Part shown: positions 12,231 through 24,174 of the stretch, piece after piece
Position numbering within the stretch: position 1 is the first letter of the stretch
Layout of the letters: every line of letters begins with the position of its first letter
Assembly (NCBI GenBank): GCA_002914805.1
Contig: JXTB01000793.1
Location: forward strand, 21,711 to 85,710
Direction of reading: 5' to 3'
Length of the DNA stretch: 64,000 nt
Source: Parasponia andersonii
Lineage: Eukaryota; Streptophyta; Magnoliopsida; Rosales; Cannabaceae
Translations under genes and position numbers: made by a program
The notes under the pieces: model-generated
The model's input: the letters and a program-made list of their open reading frames with translations, nothing else
Told to the model about the DNA's origin: nothing
The model's database searches: none

Positions 12231-12465
12231 AATTTTTCCTTTCTTGCTACCAAACATAGCCTTAGTGAAGGATGTGTTAATCCAACTCAATGGGACATTT
12301 AACAAAAATTCTAATTGCAAATTCTTATCTCAATCATAATTAGAGTTCATCTCCACCACAGAACCCATCATACAAGGAAAGAAAAAGAAAAAATATTCCA
12401 GCCATCCACCAAGTATACATGCAAAATATACATCACTAAATAAAAAGGATTCATGGATAGAATTT

Positions 12466-13062
12466 TCATTCATTGCCCTTTTCCTTGTATACTTTACCAT
12501 GATCAGTGACATGGGTGACATCTTCTTTCTTTACATTGGTGAAAAGAGGCTTCACCGCATCCTCCGCAGCACATACCTCTGAATGGTTTGATGTCCCAGA
12601 AGACTCAGAACCTGCAGGACTCGCTTCTGAACAAGAGCCAGATAGTGTAGCAACTGAAGCAGAGTCCTTTTGTAAGCTGGAAATCGCAACATTAGGAAAG
12701 TTAAGGCGAGCACCAGAACCATACATGGCCCTTGCAGCTTCATCATACGCAAGAGCAGCTTGAATGGCGGTTGGAAAAGTGCCTAGCCAAAGCCTACTAC
12801 CCTTATTTGGTGCCCGAATTTCCGAAACCCACTTGCCCCATGTCCTCTGCCTCACCCCTCTGAAGTTACAACGGGAATTCTCAGGTCCTCCTTTACCTTT
12901 CATACATCCTTTCTTCGACCCCTTGGCTGGGACTCTACCACTTGGTTTACCATCGCCATTCGACGAATCAAGGCTATCATTGTATTCTTTCCACATTGCC
13001 AGAGTCTCGGCAACGGATTGAGATCCGTCCCGTCTAGACAGGGTTTTCTCCAACCTGGGCAT
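12466..13062 (-). CDS. DREB2-type AP2/ERF transcription factor (short form)
   Basis: A 198-residue nuclear DNA-binding protein. In order it has a basic N-terminus (LSRRDG) with the [12 protein letters not shown] segment seen in DREB2 proteins, the subgroup A-2 motif [16 protein letters not shown] (about 48-62), and one AP2 domain (about 67-124: [34 protein letters not shown]). A Ser-rich tail follows. DREB2 factors bind DRE/CRT elements and drive drought and heat responses. V14 of the AP2 domain is kept, but the usual E19 is Ala (EIRAPN). The protein is shorter than most DREB2A/2C proteins (about 270-340), so part of the acidic C-terminal activation region may be missing. The start was chosen as the first ATG after a putative 5'UTR intron (13112-13757, GT..AG on the minus strand); such an intron is known in DREB2 genes. 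Confidence 0.9.
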   Translation of the reverse strand: MPRLEKTLSRRDGSQSVAETLAMWKEYNDSLDSSNGDGKPSGRVPAKGSKKGCMKGKGGPENSRCNFRGVRQRTWGKWVSEIRAPNKGSRLWLGTFPTAIQAALAYDEAARAMYGSGARLNFPNVAISSLQKDSASVATLSGSCSEASPAGSESSGTSNHSEVCAAEDAVKPLFTNVKKEDVTHVTDHGKVYKEKGNE

Positions 13063-13111
13063 GCAAATTGATATCTGGATTCCTCAATTCAAAGAGACAG
13101 ATGGGAATAAC

Positions 13112-13757
13112 CTGCATCGTCAACAAGATGAATTCCCATTAAGAATTGTTACCATCTGATTCTTTCCCGAGGAAATACCCCTAAACCATACTTATCTAAT
13201 GGCTGATATTACTCAACTGCTCCAGTGAACCATAAGAGCAAAACTTCTCTTAAATTCTTATGTTCTACGTCTTTTAACACAACAGAAAATATGACCTTGT
13301 AAGCCCGAATAAATTTTTATCTGACTCAATCATAACTCTGTTCACTTGCTCCTTGCTTATAGTTACAATATTCGTTTTTCTATTCAAACACAAGAATAGT
13401 TCTAACCAAATTGGACCCAAACTTTATTGAACCAAACCCAAATCAAAGTGGGCAAATCCGAAGAGATAGGAAAAGACCCAGGTCAGGTACCATCTCAAGC
13501 ACCAAAATTCTCCTAGTGTTGCCAATGTCTAGAGGTCCAATTTGCCAATAAAATAAATAGTTTGTTGCAGTACAAGCATCAAAAAAAAAAATTTAGAGCA
13601 AAGCAACGGTTGTCAAGCTACTAGTATAAGTGGTTCAGGAATTCTACAACTGAAGAATTGGATATCAACTCAGCTAAAGAAAAACACAGAATTGTGTAAA
13701 ATACACACAACCATACATAGGGGAACAAAAAAAAAAAAAAAAGAACTTGAAATTTAC
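13112..13757 (-). other. Predicted 5'UTR intron of the DREB2-like gene
   Basis: On the minus strand the donor is ACAAAAG|GTAAATTT (13758/13757) and the acceptor is GACGATGCAG|GTTATTCC (13112/13111). The upstream UTR exon would cover about 13759-13920, a CT/CCA-rich sequence. Position and size fit known DREB2 leader introns. This is inferred from splice consensus only. Confidence 0.6.
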
Positions 13758-13924
13758 CTTTTGTACAGGAGGAATAGACTCAGGCCGGAGTGATACCCAA
13801 TTGGGAATTGAGAAATGGAAATGGAAATGAATTGGGGCTGGGGCAGGGGCTAGGGTTTCATTGAAAGAGATGATTTGGCGCCCAAGGGAGGCAGAAGCGT
13901 CGATAATGACAGCTGTACACCAAG

Positions 13925-15489
13925 AAAAAGGACCCTCTTCGGTCAGGTTTTTTTTTTTTTTTTCCCATGATTATTAACTTATACAAATATGATCAAATTT
14001 TGGATAAATATTTTTTTTTGTCAAATATTATAATAAAATATCCATATCCGGTATATATATATTTATATATCAAATATAAAATTTTATATACTAAATACAA
14101 AAAATTATATAATTAATACATTTTAGTACAATAATTAATGTCAATATATAAACATATTTATTAAATGTAAAAATATATATATATATATATATCTAGACAT
14201 TTAACTATAAAATTTAAAAAATAGACATCTATTTAATCATATTTAAAATATTAGTCATCTACTTAAATTTTCTTAATAATAATTAATAAGGGTGCACAAC
14301 AATCGAACGGACGGTTTAAGTGGTTTTTTTCTTCATGTGGTTTAGAAAATGTTTAACTTGTAACTGTCCAATTAAGTTACGGATTGGACAATTTTTAGTG
14401 TGCAATTTTTGGTAGTTTATTGGGTGAATTAGGTTAACTAAAACTTATAATCACGTATTTTGTTAATGTAAAAAAAATCATTATTAAAATATTTTAAAAG
14501 AATTTTAATTATCTCTTATTAGAATTTTTAAAGTATTATATCATATGAACTCAAAAATTTAAGAATATATGTGTTTGGTAAAAACTATTCATCTAAAATT
14601 GAAAGAAAAAATATATTGAATATTAATATAAACACACTTGCACATGCTAAAACTTCAAATAGATAAAGATTGTATTAAAATAATTTAGTAGAATGTCATC
14701 AAATAATTATCTAGTGATTAAATTAAATTTCAATTTTCATATACTATATTATATAAAAATATAAATTACAATTAAGAGTGCATGGCAATTTTATTGGGTG
14801 GTTTGTCGATTTTATTTTTTAGCAATTTAAAAAAAAAAAATGTAACTCATAACTAATCCAAAACCTGCGGTTTTACTTTTAAGCAATTTGGCGGGTGCTA
14901 ATTAGAGCAGGTCGGGCGGACTAGCAGGTTGGGCGAACAGTGTGGATTAGTGGATTTTTTGTTCACCCATAATGATTAATAGTAATTGATCTAAATTAAT
15001 TATAGTCTTTCACCTCTTAACTTTCTACTTACAGAATAATGATCCCTGAAGTATATAATTATAACAGTAATCTTTTATCACATATTATTAGTTTTTTAAT
15101 TAAAAAAAATAGTTACGAACAAAGTATATAATTAAGCATTATTTACTTCTACGAATTAAAATCTTATTTTTCAACCATAATTAGCAACTGTATAGTTTGC
15201 ACACGGTTAGTTTCTGTTAAAAATTTAACAGTTTGTAAAACAAAAAAATAATCATTATTGCAAAAATTATATAAGTTTTGAGAAGTCTTTTTCTTGACTA
15301 TAGTTACCAAATTATGTGCTTTGTAATGACCTATTTCTGTTATATATTTAGCAATTTATGACAAAATGGTCATTATTACAATAGTTACATAATTACATAA
15401 TTTATTACGTGATTTGAAAATTCGAGGTAAAATGATATAATGAGTATAATTTAATGGTCATTATTATTTTAAACCTTAAAAAAAAACCA
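13925..15489. other. AT-rich intergenic DNA
   Basis: Begins with a T-tract (13950-13964) upstream of the DREB2-like gene. 14284-14960 contains phrases such as GGGTGCACAACAATC and GTCGGGCGGAC..GGTTGGGCG that look like eroded hAT ends. No coding sequence was recognised. Confidence 0.4.
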
Positions 15490-15790
15490 GGTAAAATTGG
15501 ATTTATAAAGTATTTAGAAGAAATAACCCTTTTTTTATAAGATCAATTTGAAAAATGGTCAATTTTATACCTATTTAATAAATGACTATTTTATAATTTT
15601 ATTTTGATAAATGATTATTGTTTAGTTGATTTATTTTTTATCAGTAAATCAGTATTTTATCAAATAAATAATGTTTTAAAAAAATAAATACATACGTTTT
15701 GATATACTAAATATGAAAAATGGCTATTTTTCAAATATTTTTCAAAATTCGGTTATTTTATAACAATATTTAAAAAATAGCTATTTTGCA
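15490..15790 (+). repeat. Dispersed AT-rich repeat (family B), longest copy
   Basis: Contains AGTTGATTTATTTTTTAT and TTTTGATATACTAAATATGA, followed by AAAAATGGCTATTTTTCAAA. A direct partial copy lies at about 40425-40575 and an inverted partial copy at about 46255-46400. Together they show a mobile, low-complexity family. The terminal structure was not resolved. Confidence 0.6.
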
Positions 15791-16316
15791 ACCTATTATC
15801 AAAAATTCTGTCATTTGGCTAAAAAGCTCTTGAGAGACATGGATATGACAAAATTAGGCTAAAATGGTTTTTTATGTATTGTTCTAAAAATGACATTTTT
15901 AAGAGTGTCAAAGATTTTTTTGCCATAGGTCAAAAACTTCTTGACCATTAAAAAACTATTATTTAGGACTTTTTGTGGTCAAAAAGGTCTTGGCTATGGG
16001 TCAAGATGTCCTTGACACTCCTAAAAATATTATTTTGAAAAAAAAATATAAAAAAGTTATTTTGGCCCAAATTAGTCCCAACCATGTCCTTTTCTCAAAA
16101 CTCTTTCAAGAATATGACAACTGAGGGCCCAATTTAGTTTGTATTTCAAGCCCAACATGGAATCCTCGTCTAGTGGACACTGTAACATTGCTCCCATATT
16201 CTTCTTTCTAAAAAAATTCACTCAACATTTTTTTTTAGGAATTAATGACGCAACTTCATTAAATTGAGAAGGGTTATTTGTACAAATGGACAAACCTTGA
16301 TTGCCTATGTATGGTT
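15791..16316. other. Intergenic DNA with a small inverted repeat
   Basis: 15880-16060 contains the inverted phrases CTAAAAATGACATTTTTAAG-AGTGTCAA..GACC and GGTCAAGATGTCCTTGACACTCCTAAAAATA, suggesting a small hairpin element. No gene was seen. Confidence 0.4.
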
Positions 16317-16324
16317 GATGTGAT

Positions 16325-16557
16325 TAGAGCTGTGAATATGGGCCGACGTAATGAGCTCGTCGGGCAGGCCGGGTGGCCCATTTTTTTTTGGTAAAAAAAA
16401 AAAAAAAAATTTTTTTGGCAAATTTGGAAATAACAAGAACAATGATATTTGTGCAAAATAATATCGGCCCGGTATTTAACACTCGGGCTATAAGGCCGGG
16501 CCGGGCCTCGCTTTTAGATTTACGGGCCAGACTGGACAGCCCAAATTTGCAGCTGTA
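16325..16557. mobile_element. hAT-type MITE, 233 bp, with 8-bp target duplication
   Basis: The left end TAGAGCTGTGAATATGGGC and the right end GCCCAAATTTGCAGCTGTA are inverted repeats (about 15 of 19 match). Flanks are GATGTGAT (16317-16324) and GATATGAT (16558-16565), an 8-bp duplication with one mismatch, as for hAT elements. The body is rich in GGGCC/CGGGC, typical of these plant elements. It encodes nothing. Confidence 0.8.
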
Positions 16558-16565
16558 GATATGAT

Positions 16566-17540
16566 TACCTTAAATCATTAATTTACTCTTTAACTAGACA
16601 ACTAGTTTATCAAGTTATCTCGAAACGTCATCAATTTTCATGTTACAAGTGCAACTCAAATAGTATGTCCAATTTTCCCGTCCCAATCTATGTCCAACTT
16701 ATAAACTGAGTATACGTCATTTCAATTTTAATTTTAAGGTATTCATTTATTGGACATAGATTGAGAAATCAATTGGACAAATGATTTTTTTCCCCCCTTA
16801 AAGCCAGTTGGAGAAAGGATTTAAATCCTTACTAGTATTTTTTTAAGATAAAATAAAAAAATAAAAAACAGTCACCAATGCATCCTACATATACATTTAC
16901 AAATCGCCAATTTATGAACAAAAGACATTCTCTATATAGAATTACTTAAGACCTCATCTCAGTGAAATGATTTTTTTTTTTTTTAAGGAAATAAGATATT
17001 TGAGTTTTGAGCTATAAATTCACAATACTGTGCGTTAGAAGACTCATGAACCACCACCATTCATTTGTGAAGGCTTTGAGGCTATTATCCTAGCACATAA
17101 TTCTTCATGGGTCGTACTATTATAAATCAATTGTGACTAAAAAAAATAATAATCCGATTGGCACTTGCCTCCAATCTATAGCTCATGAAATTTTATGGCC
17201 TAATAATTAGGTCTTGTGTAGATATCATTCTATTGGGAACATTTGATTAGCAAATAACTAAGAAAATCCATGTTGTAAGATATGGCTTTGGCTTATAATA
17301 GGGCGGTCCATATATTTTGATTATAAGTTCTAAGTTCTTTTTTTTCCCCCCCTTTTTTTAAGTAATTTTTTTTTGCTTTTAAGGGGGGAAATTTTTTTCT
17401 TTATTTTTTTTTTCGGCAAGCAAATTTTACGTTCCCAGGCTAGCTGCTCTATTAATTGGTTATCTGGTCTTTTCGGGCGGCCATTTTGGCTTGCCCGTTC
17501 AAACTATTTTCATCCTTTCTGAATTTACCAGAAAGGCAAT
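16566..17540. other. AT-rich intergenic DNA
   Basis: No gene seen. It holds several homopolymer runs (T/A/C tracts around 17335-17415). Confidence 0.45.
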
Positions 17541-17559
17541 AATGTTCCATTTAATGACA

Positions 17560-18370
17560 AAATTTTGATATTTCAAGTTAGGTAAATCACGTAAAAATAC
17601 CATGAATTTTAATTTTTTAGTAAACTTAATTTTTGAATATCTGTAAAATAATATTCTCATTTTTAAATTTCTGTAAAATAATACCTTAATTTTTGGAATT
17701 CTGCAAATTAATACCCTCATTTTTGAATTCTACAAATTAATACTTTGATATTTACAATTGTTACAAATTAATACTCTTAGCTTTTATTTTTTTTTGTATA
17801 TTTATACTATGAGCAAATTAAAAGATGCAAACTTCTTTCGTTAACTTATTAAAAATGTTTTTATATTAGTATATTATCAAAAATTATTTTATAACTACTT
17901 TTTTGGTTAATTGCTAAAAGAACACAATTTTTTTTACATCTCATGTTTTTTTTTTTACAATTAACTATTTTTATCCCTCGTTCTAATTTTTTTACTTTTG
18001 TTTTTTAAATGAAAAGTGAAATAAGCTAACTACAAATATTTGTTCAGAAATTTATTATTATTTAATAAATTTTAATTAAGTTGATAATGACTATTACCAT
18101 CTTTTTATTATTAAAATCAATTAATTGGGCATTACGATTATAAATTTATATGAATTTCAAATGTTAGAGTGTTAATTAGCAAGGATTTTAATTATCAGGG
18201 TATTGATTTGCATAATCAAAAAATGAAGGTATTATTTTACAAAAATTCAAAAATTAAAGTATTATTTTACAGAAATTTAAAAATAAAAAAAATCATTTTA
18301 CAGATATTCAAAAATCAGATTTTAAAAAAAATAAAACTCAAGGTATTTTAAGGTATTTTAACGTTATTAT
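17560..18370. repeat. Large foldback element with internally repetitive arms
   Basis: The left arm (about 17560-17780) is the inverted counterpart of the right arm (about 18160-18370). Each arm is built of about 30-bp subrepeats: TTTCTGTAAAATAATACCTT on the left, AAGGTATTATTTTACAAAAA on the right. The 380-bp centre is unrelated AT-rich sequence. It encodes no protein. Confidence 0.75.
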
Positions 18371-18399
18371 CCCTTTCAAGTTTGACAAGTTAGTATACT

Positions 18400-19619
18400 T
18401 TTCTCGAGCATTATTGAGCTGGCATTTATGAAGAGTAGATACAGGCAGTCGGATATTAGAAAAAATCTTCAACTATACTATTTTAAGTTTTAGTTTGCTT
18501 TAGTGAGTCATATTTTATAAGTATACCTAACTAATAAGCAAAAAAATAAGTAATAAAAAATGCTATGCATGTAGCGCCCATAAAAAAAAAAAAGAAAAAA
18601 GTGTGAAGCGGAGGTGGGTCAAGATTAGGCAATAGGGTTAGTCCGTAGTTGCCTTAAAATCTTGAATCTGAATCTTAATTTTTGTTAATTAAGAAACTTT
18701 AAATACTAACAAGATTATAATTTTCTAACCTTTATTAATCTATATATTCTCAAGGCTTTAGTTAACCAAATCTAGCAAAGCTTACATATTAATATTAGGG
18801 TTCAGATTTCAAAACAAATAAAATTAGATAGACAATTGAGGAACTCAATACTAATCAAAGCACCCTTAATTAATTATACGAACATATTACACGTTTAGTC
18901 CTTATATGTATCATTATTAAGAAATAGATAATACTAAATATCATAACTAGTTTAACAAAATTTTTGTACTAATATATGTGACAAGTAAGTTATTATTATT
19001 TAGTTAGTAAAATTTACCATAAAAAAATTTAATATCATTCATTGATTAAAAGATCTCAATTCACTTGTCGTTAGTATTAGAAATTGGTAAATTATTTAAG
19101 ATACCTATTATTATCCCTTAACAAATATAGGCGTCAAATATATATACGTGTCAAATATATATCATAATATGCAGTCAAATATCCTTTCGGTATATGATCG
19201 TAAAAGACTGGATCTTCGCAGACTAGTTAGTGCAATGCATATATAATGTAGCTTTCTCATAATGTAGAATAATAGTAATGATACATATTTTAGTTATTAG
19301 GTACAAAAGATGGTTGTATTTATTGGGTTTCAAAGCGGCTATAAATATGTGTTGTACGTACTTAATTATACAGTTAGGTAGAGATTGCAGGACGTTTGTC
19401 ATTATCCATCAAGTCAACTCGATCGATAGTCTTCAGTATTTGTCAATTGTATGACCATCCACCTCATATGTACGGTTATAAACTCGCATACTCATGTTCC
19501 TATATATACATATAGGGGCGTCTATATACATCATATATAGTCAAGAGAGAGTTTGTAAGATATATAGACGTTAATTGTTACCACCACCAAGAGTGAGAGA
19601 TCTATAGAGCTAACTAGAC
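18400..19619. other. AT-rich region upstream of the CCD pseudogene
   Basis: No gene recognised. TATA-like sequences (CTATAAATATG near 19339; TATATATAC near 19500) could be the former promoter of the downstream CCD gene. Confidence 0.4.
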
Positions 19620-22600
19620 ATGGCATCATCATCCCACATATATGGCCTTTCAAGTGAGCTGCTCTATTCAAGGGAGGCCCTCAGTTCCGGAAAACTACAA
19701 GCACATGATCAAGGACTTAACGCGTGCCTGCTTTTATAATTATATTTAATATCATTATGCATGTTAATAATAAAATAGTAAATAAAAATGTGTATAAGTA
19801 GATAGTATTGTTCATATTGAATTTAACATTATAAATATGTAAATAATGCGCAGCCAATGTTGAGAGCATTTGAACTAGCTCCCGCTATGAGAATAGATAT
19901 CTCCAAAACCATAAAGAATACTACTGCCAACTTGTTGGATGCCTTCGTTGATTCTGCGTTTGAATTTGTTAATCAACCATTGCTCCCCTCTCAGGTACTT
20001 CTCATTCAAATTGTATGGTACGAACTAGTCCCATGCTTTAACGCATTCTGATGGTCCTTTCAAACATTATATATCAATTTCAATCTTCGTTGTACTAATA
20101 ATATCTTGTGTTTGTGATGTTCAATGTGTATAATAATGTAGAGAAACTTTGCGCCTGTTGATGAGCTGGGAGGACCAGTTGCTATCGCCATCATCCAAGG
20201 GAGCATTCCCGATAATTTGCCCGAGGGTGTCTACATTAGAAATGGTCAGTAAAAGTACTGGCGTTAATGTTACTGTTACTGATGCAGCACCACACATAGT
20301 CATTAGTAGCATTGATGTAACAAACAATTTAACTATGTGATTTTTCTTTTCTTTTCTTTGGATTTAAAAAGCAAAAGCCTTCTCTCAAGAAAGAAAAAAA
20401 AAACCATTTTTAGCTAGAAAAAATTCTAATTGAGCACACACGGCCCTTTGTTGCCAATTTTGTGAAAACTTCGACTAAGAGCTATTTTTAAAAGTGTGGA
20501 GATGTAAAGGGACTTGAATCATTACTTTCAAATTTAAATTAACAAAAGATTAGAGCTCGTAAATTTTTTTATGAGGAGAATTGAAATTTGAATTTATGAA
20601 CCTTAACGGCAGATGTCGATGTGGTTACTCTTAAGATTAAGTATGTGACTAAATATGTTTATAATATTAGTGTAGGACTAAATCGTTTCAAACCCTACGT
20701 CATAGGTCAATACTGAGTACAGAGACAGCATAGAAAAAGAGTGCTTAATAATTTTAAAATCAAACAGTATGGAGAAAGAAAAATGTAGAGAATATATGTT
20801 AAGTGTATTCGGTAATAATGTGACAAATTAATGGCATATTGTTGTGATAATTGCAGGAGCAAATCCTCTTTTTGAAGGGCTAAAGTCAACGAAATCTGTA
20901 TTTGGAAAGTCAAGTCGCATTTGGGTAGAAGGAGAAGGAATGCTTCATGCTTTGTATTTTAGTAAAGATGATGATCATGGCATTAATTGGACCGTTCACT
21001 ACAACAACCGATATGTTGAAACTGAAACTTTCAACCAAGAAAAACAAAGAAACAAGCCATATTTTCTTCCCATCACTGGAGGCGATTTCCCGGCTCTTTT
21101 ATCTGCCTCTCTGCTCAATTTGGTGGCCATTTATTAATTAAATCACATGCATTTTCTATCTCCAATTTAAAATTCTTTTTTTACCCCTAGTAGTTTTATG
21201 AGTTAGTGTTATAAATATTATTGTACTTGAACTCCCGAGACCAAACAACTTAAACTTCAAATTTTGTATGTGAACATCGATAAATTGATCACACTCTGCA
21301 TACACAAGATATTTCAAAGAAAAATGCAATTCATGACAAATATAAGATTTAGATACAGATTAAGAATGGAGAATGTGCTAAAATTAGGAAGATCAAATTA
21401 TTTAGAAACCGAAACATTTGTTACATACGACTGCTTATTTAATGCAAACCCTGTTTTTCTCAGCTGAGATTTGGCAAAGTAGACAAATACATGAGCAACA
21501 CCAATGTGTTTGAACATTCAGGGAAGGTATATGCCATCACAAAAAATCACGTGCCTCAAGAGATTGACATTTCTACATTAGAAACATTAGGCAATTGGGA
21601 TCTCTCCACAGCGTGGAACAGATGTTTTACAAGCCATCCCAAGGTTATTTTATTATACCTTAGCTTGTATAATATTAGTATATGTCACATTCCCTTTAAA
21701 ATTGTCTTATTTCCTGGTTAATTTGAAAATTAGTATATGTCACATTCCCTTTAAAGTTGTCTTATTTCCTGGTTAATTTGAATGTAAATACAGAGAGCTC
21801 CAGGCACTGGGGAGCTTGTTATAACTGGGATGAAGGCCATTAAACCTTACATTGAATTAGGAGTAATTTCTGGTATGTAAAATGGAAAACTATTTTCAAG
21901 AACAGCCTTTAGCAAATTACATATAATTAGTACTTAATTGTAGTGGAACATTTTAAAGGCTCTAATTTTGTTAATTACGGTCCTCATTTTTAGCTGACGG
22001 AAAGAAATTTGTTCATAGAGCGGATCTTAAACTCGGTCGTTGTACATTTTTCCATGACTTTCGAGTCACAAAGAGGTAAAATCTAGAAATTTCTTGATAA
22101 AGCTCCGTTAATTAGGTAATTTTGCTGGTTAATTTGTAAGGATTGCTGGCTTAATTCAGGTACAATGTGTTTTTGGATTTTCCACTTACTATAGACATAA
22201 CGAGTTTTGTTTCCGGAGGCGGGAGAGTACCTTAATATATTTAAAAACTGATTTTTTTTTATATTTAAAATATGAAACTGTTTCATGGAATTAAAAGAAA
22301 AACCATAAATGTCAATATATAGCCACTATTTCACTTTTAGCCCCAAATTTAGGGTCAGTCTCAGTCCGTCTATCTCAAACTATTATGTTTTTTTTACTAA
22401 GTTTTGGTTTATAAACTTTAAAATACCTCCTTCACCATCTAGAAGTATGTTCATAAGCCAAAACTAGGATAAAAGACGTAGTTTGGGTGGTAAAAAAAGA
22501 TATTTGATACTTGAGCGTTAAAATTGAAACAAAAGTGTGGTATAAGAGATAATTAAGACAGATATTAGAACATTTCGAATTTTGGGGGCCAAATTAAGCC

Positions 22601-24174
22601 TCGGTCAATAATTCAGGAGCAAAATGGAAAATAACCTGAAAAGTAAAATATGTGGGAATAAAAGTAATTCAAATCTGATTGTTGACTAATTGTAGATTAA
22701 TGAAGTACGACAAGGAAGGATATGCAACGATGGGCGTTATGCCACGATATGGAGATGCAGATTCAATCACATGGTTTAAAGTTGACACAAATTGTACATT
22801 TCACATTTTTAATTGTTTTGAAGATGGGGATGAGGAGGTATATTATATTTTTTTTTTTTTGAAAAAAAAAATCACTATGTAAATTTTGAGTTCATGCACC
22901 TCAATACTTTCTTTCTACTCTTTTGAATGAATCATATAGAGCTACTGGTTTATAATTTAGAATGAAACCGCGAAAAGACATGATCGAATTGATTTTAACG
23001 CTAATTTGAACACTTACGAGAATGAGCAGGTTGTGGTGTGGCGTTGTAGAGCTCTTGAATCGGTCGTTCTATGTCCACGTAAAAAAAACTTTGATACCTC
23101 AATTAAAGACGGATTATTATATGATCGGCCTCATGAATGGCGATTAAACATGCGAACCGGAGAAGTTTGGGAGGCGAATCTCACTGCCGACACAGAATTT
23201 TCGGTGGTTTTCAGAATAGATTTGGGTACACTCAAGTTATTGACTCTGAGGCAAGCTGCACCGCAGGTGTAAGATTGTTATAGTCCTCTCAATATATGGC
23301 TTTTTAAATACTTACATACATACGAGTAAATTAAATTGAATAATGATAAGAATCTCAAAATTTATATCAAATTTTTAATCCTAACACATATAATATAACA
23401 TGTGAACTGATATTATTAAATTAGGTCTAATTAGTGAATGTGATTAATTTATTTATGATAAATTTAGTGATAACTCATGTACCTAAAAATTAGTAGACAT
23501 ACTTAGTATCATCCCTAGTAAATTATTGATTAATTTGTTAATATTTATTTAAATATATGAATTATTGGAGATAATATGGCAAAATTTGGAGGACTGGCAA
23601 AGCTGCATTTTGATCAAGAGCAAGATTCAAAATTTTCTCCAGTAAAGACCATAAGAGTGGAATACAATATATTTGAGAAGAAAACGTTTTGCAGTGGAGC
23701 TACTTTTATCCCTAAAAAGGATCTTGAAGAAGATGATGGTTGGATTATCACTTTTGTTATGAAGAGACAAACATGTCTCAAGTAGCTTTTCTATCACATT
23801 TAATTGGATCTTCATTTCTTTTCCTCTCTCTTTATATTATAATGCTATGAATTCTAGGCTGACACTTTGGGCTTATTTGACTGTATTTACGGTTCTCTTT
23901 TTCAAGTTAAATGCATACATGTTGAAAATGAAAATCTCTATCATTCATTTAATTTTTCACAAATAAAAAACACAAATGTTACTAAATAAATTCTTTTGAT
24001 ATACACTCTTCCTAATTAGAAATAAAACAAATTTGCATGTTTTCGTGATTGACGCAAAAAAGTTTTCCGGCGAGCCAATTGTCAAAATTACGTTGTCTTG
24101 CCGAGTTCCATATGGATGGATTTCATGGAGTTTTCATACGAGTGTCAGAAATACCTAAATTAAGAAGACTATAA
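19620..24174 (+). pseudogene. CCD1-like carotenoid cleavage dioxygenase, decayed 12-exon gene
   Basis: CCD1 enzymes are non-haem-iron dioxygenases that cut carotenoids at 9,10 double bonds to give apocarotenoid volatiles. Probable exons: 19620-19739 (end unclear), 19854-19994, 20142-20244, 20857-21122, 21464-21643, 21794-21872, 21994-22075, 22160-22226, 22696-22837, 22961-23266, 23571-23781, 24039-24174. Family marks include NFAPVDE and GEGMLHALY. The four expected iron-ligand His fall in FTSHPK, FFHDF, TFHIFN and GFHGVF. Lesions: exon 1 has no clear donor; the exon 8 donor leaves the junction out of frame; one base is missing near 23213 (RFGYTQVIDSEASCTA follows in another frame); the last acceptor reads CAT rather than CAG; and a 4-bp GATG duplication (24113-24120) shifts the C-terminus before the fourth His. 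It was a full-length gene, recently disabled. CCD1-like is the best fit; other CCD subfamilies are less likely. Confidence 0.8.

Larger units (their letters stand above)
10107..12465. other. Intergenic DNA with small tandem duplications
   Basis: No gene recognised. The segment 10930-11430 is less AT-rich and has short open frames on both strands, but no similarity that I recognise. Purine-rich tracts occur at 11730-11930. The part nearest 12466 is the 3'UTR of the DREB2-like gene. Confidence 0.4.

Noticed and set aside
12506..13021. Plus-strand frames opposite the DREB2-like gene
   Set aside because: Shadows of the real minus-strand AP2 coding sequence.
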